Below are positions 63,301-64,000 of a DNA stretch of 64,000 nt, piece by piece (the stretch's first letter is position 1; each line of letters begins with the position of its first letter). Made by a program: the position numbers and the translations under genes. The notes below the pieces were generated by a model, which saw only the letters and a program-made list of their open reading frames with translations, did not search any database and was not told the DNA's origin. This DNA is from JAZOTM01 sp045657625 (GTDB taxonomy: Bacteria > Bacillota > Clostridia > Lachnospirales > Lachnospiraceae), in assembly GCA_045657625.1 (NCBI GenBank), contig JAZOTM010000019.1, positions 21,023 through 85,022 of the forward strand. Reading direction: 5' to 3'.

Positions 63301-63907
63301 CGGTGGATTAGACCATGTACTTGCTTCCGGTGAAAATGTTAACGTAATGGTATTCGATACAGAAATGTACTCTAATACAGGTGGACAGGCATCTAAGGCT
63401 TCTAACATCGGTGAAGTTTGCCAGTTCGCTGCAGCAGGTAAGGAAATTGGAAAGAAATCCCTTGCTGAAATCGCTATGAGCTATGGTTACGTATATGTTG
63501 CACAGATCGCTCTTGGTGCAAACATGAATCAGGCAGTGAAGGTTCTTGCAGAAGCAGAAGCTTACAACGGACCATCCTTGATTATCGGCTATGCTCCATG
63601 TGAATTACATGGTATTGCTAAGGGCGGTATGAATCATTGCCAGGATGAAATGAAGAAGGCAGTTTCTGCTGGTTACTGGAATCTCTTCTCCTTCAATCCT
63701 GCACTTAAGGCAGAAGGAAAGAATCCATTTACCTTGACTTCTAAGCCAGGAGATGGTACATATCAAGACTTCTTGAACAACGAAGCTCGTTACACAAGAC
63801 TTGTAAAACCATTCCCGGAAAGAGCAGAAAAACTCTTCAAGCAGTCTGAAGAAGCTGCTGTAGAACGTTACAACCACTTACTCAAGTTGGTAGAACTCTA
63901 CAAATAA
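60359..63907 (+). CDS. nifJ: Pyruvate:ferredoxin (flavodoxin) oxidoreductase
   Basis: Single-chain PFOR of 1182 residues that decarboxylates pyruvate to acetyl-CoA, CO2 and reduced ferredoxin, central to anaerobic energy metabolism. Domains run in order: pyrimidine-binding domain I (GNTAAAHVAYAYTEVAGIYP), CoA domain, the gamma-type domain, a two-cluster ferredoxin domain (CIQCNQCAFVCSH near residue 700, CMGCGECITVCPVAA near 755), and the TPP domain (GSCAGCAETSYARL, ATGCSSIWGG, IFGGDGWAYDIGFGG). A strong AAGGAGGAAGAAAG site precedes the ATG. Codon bias is that of a highly expressed gene. Confidence 0.97.
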   Translation: MPRAKQSMDGNTAAAHVAYAYTEVAGIYPITPSSPMADVVDQWSAAGQKNIFGNTVKVVEMQSEAGAAGTVHGSLAAGALTTTFTASQGLLLMIPNMYKIAGEQLPCVFDVSARTVATQSLNIFGDHSDVYACRQTGFAMLCETNPQEVMDLSPVAHLAALEGKVPFINFFDGFRTSHEIQKIEKWDYEDLKEMCNMEAVEAFRAHALNPEHPAMRGSHENGDVFFQHREACNSVYDALPAVVEKYMKKVNEKLGTDYDLFNYYGAPDAERVIIAMGSINDVAEEVIDYLTKAGEKVGLVKVRLYRPWVSSSLLKVLPKTVKKIAVLDRTKEPGSLGEPLYLDVATTLREAGMDDVVLVGGRYGLGSKDTPPSSVFAVFTELKKDQPKNRFTIGIVDDVTNLSLPEVKPAPITSAEGTVECKFWGLGGDGTVGANKNSTKIIGDHTDKYIQAYFQYDSKKTGGITISHLRFGDKPIKSPYYINQADFVACHNPSYVIKGYKMVQDVKPGGIFMINCQWSDEELDEKMPAAAKKYIAENNIQLYTINAIDKAIEIGMGKRTNTILQSAFFKLANVMPIDEAVDFMKQAAKKSYSKKGDAVVEMNYKAIDAGVDAVHKVTVPDSWKNPAPDAPKPEKTGRPATVKMVNELLDPIGLMDGDSLPVSAFKDIADGQFETGASAYEKRGTAVTVPEWDPAKCIQCNQCAFVCSHATIRPFMLSDDEVQAAPANIKLAETKPKASEYKYTMSVSPLDCMGCGECITVCPVAAIQMVPQESQAEEQPVFNYLVENVGKKELAGASTTVKGSQFNQPLLEFSGSCAGCAETSYARLITQLFGEQMYISNATGCSSIWGGPAATSPYTVNKDSKKGPAWANSLFEDNAEHGFGMYLGQKTLREEAIALLQEMNDSEQATAEFKDAFQKFMDTKDSTTENAACAEALVAEVEKAAANGCPTAPKVLAKKDYLSKKSVWIFGGDGWAYDIGFGGLDHVLASGENVNVMVFDTEMYSNTGGQASKASNIGEVCQFAAAGKEIGKKSLAEIAMSYGYVYVAQIALGANMNQAVKVLAEAEAYNGPSLIIGYAPCELHGIAKGGMNHCQDEMKKAVSAGYWNLFSFNPALKAEGKNPFTLTSKPGDGTYQDFLNNEARYTRLVKPFPERAEKLFKQSEEAAVERYNHLLKLVELYK

Positions 63908-63928
63908 GAGCAATTCTAAGTAAATAGA

Positions 63929-63965
63929 AAATGCCGAGGTCGTAGGAGCCCGGCATTTTTTTTGG
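63929..63965 (+). terminator. Terminator after nifJ
   Basis: AAATGCCG (63929-63936) and CGGCATTT (63951-63958) pair perfectly over 8 bp and are followed by a T run. Confidence 0.88.
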
Positions 63966-64000
63966 AAGCAAGGAAACAAAAACCTTCAGGGGGTCTATGT

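Overview
The window looks like chromosome of a strictly anaerobic, probably motile Clostridia bacterium, most likely Lachnospiraceae. This is inferred from gene content and codon style, with no database search. Pointers are oxygen-sensitive pyruvate:ferredoxin oxidoreductase, class III (anaerobic) ribonucleotide reductase with its activase, the Firmicutes-type class III fructose-1,6-bisphosphatase, a meso-DAP type MurE with DapF, CheV, and strong AGGAGG ribosome binding sites.

Layout. (1) 1-4.0 kb: the 3' part of a nitrogenase component 1-like gene, followed by a FecBCD-type metal-chelate ABC importer. (2) 4.1-11.7 kb: glycolysis (gapA, pgk, tpiA, gpmI), with a CapA-type lipoprotein between tpiA and gpmI and a DUF3048 lipoprotein after gpmI. 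(3) 11.9-17.2 kb: purine genes purC-purF-purB and an NCS2 purine permease. (4) 17.4-22.4 kb, minus strand: a compact type IV pilus/type II secretion-like operon (PilT ATPase, four small pseudopilin-like membrane proteins, PilC/GspF) led by a transglutaminase-like lipoprotein. A BTAD regulator diverges from it. (5) 23.7-30.0 kb: two small related WQGE proteins, secG, rnr, smpB, dapF, murE and ssrA (tmRNA); rnr, smpB and ssrA belong together in ribosome rescue and RNA decay. (6) 30.1-46.0 kb: an acidic repeat protein, fbp, nrdD-nrdG behind a well-formed pair of NrdR-like boxes, an OmpR two-component system, lipoproteins, cheV, a large charged membrane protein, hisH-hisF, ung and a FliD C-terminus-like protein.

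(7) 46.05-58.45 kb is a mobile island of about 12.4 kb and the most interesting part. It carries a serine recombinase, relaxase, MobC, a likely oriT, a small excisionase-like HTH protein and a sigma-like regulator. Its cargo is an MacB/FtsX-type ABC transporter with its two-component system and an AlbA/Schlafen-like regulator. The outer ends show a 13-bp perfect inverted repeat, 12 nt of spacer and then a 15-bp perfect inverted repeat on both sides. The 13-bp arms read as the two halves of a bidirectional terminator that once separated the convergent fliD-like and ABC-F genes, so the element appears to have entered a terminator loop and to supply sequence that rebuilds a hairpin on each side. 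Inside it, a five-unit 12-bp tandem array overlaps the promoter of the AlbA-like gene, and the same 12-bp units recur, inverted, within that gene's own coding sequence.

(8) 58.5-63.9 kb: an ABC-F ATPase and nifJ (PFOR), returning to core chromosome. No rRNA, tRNA or CRISPR array was found.
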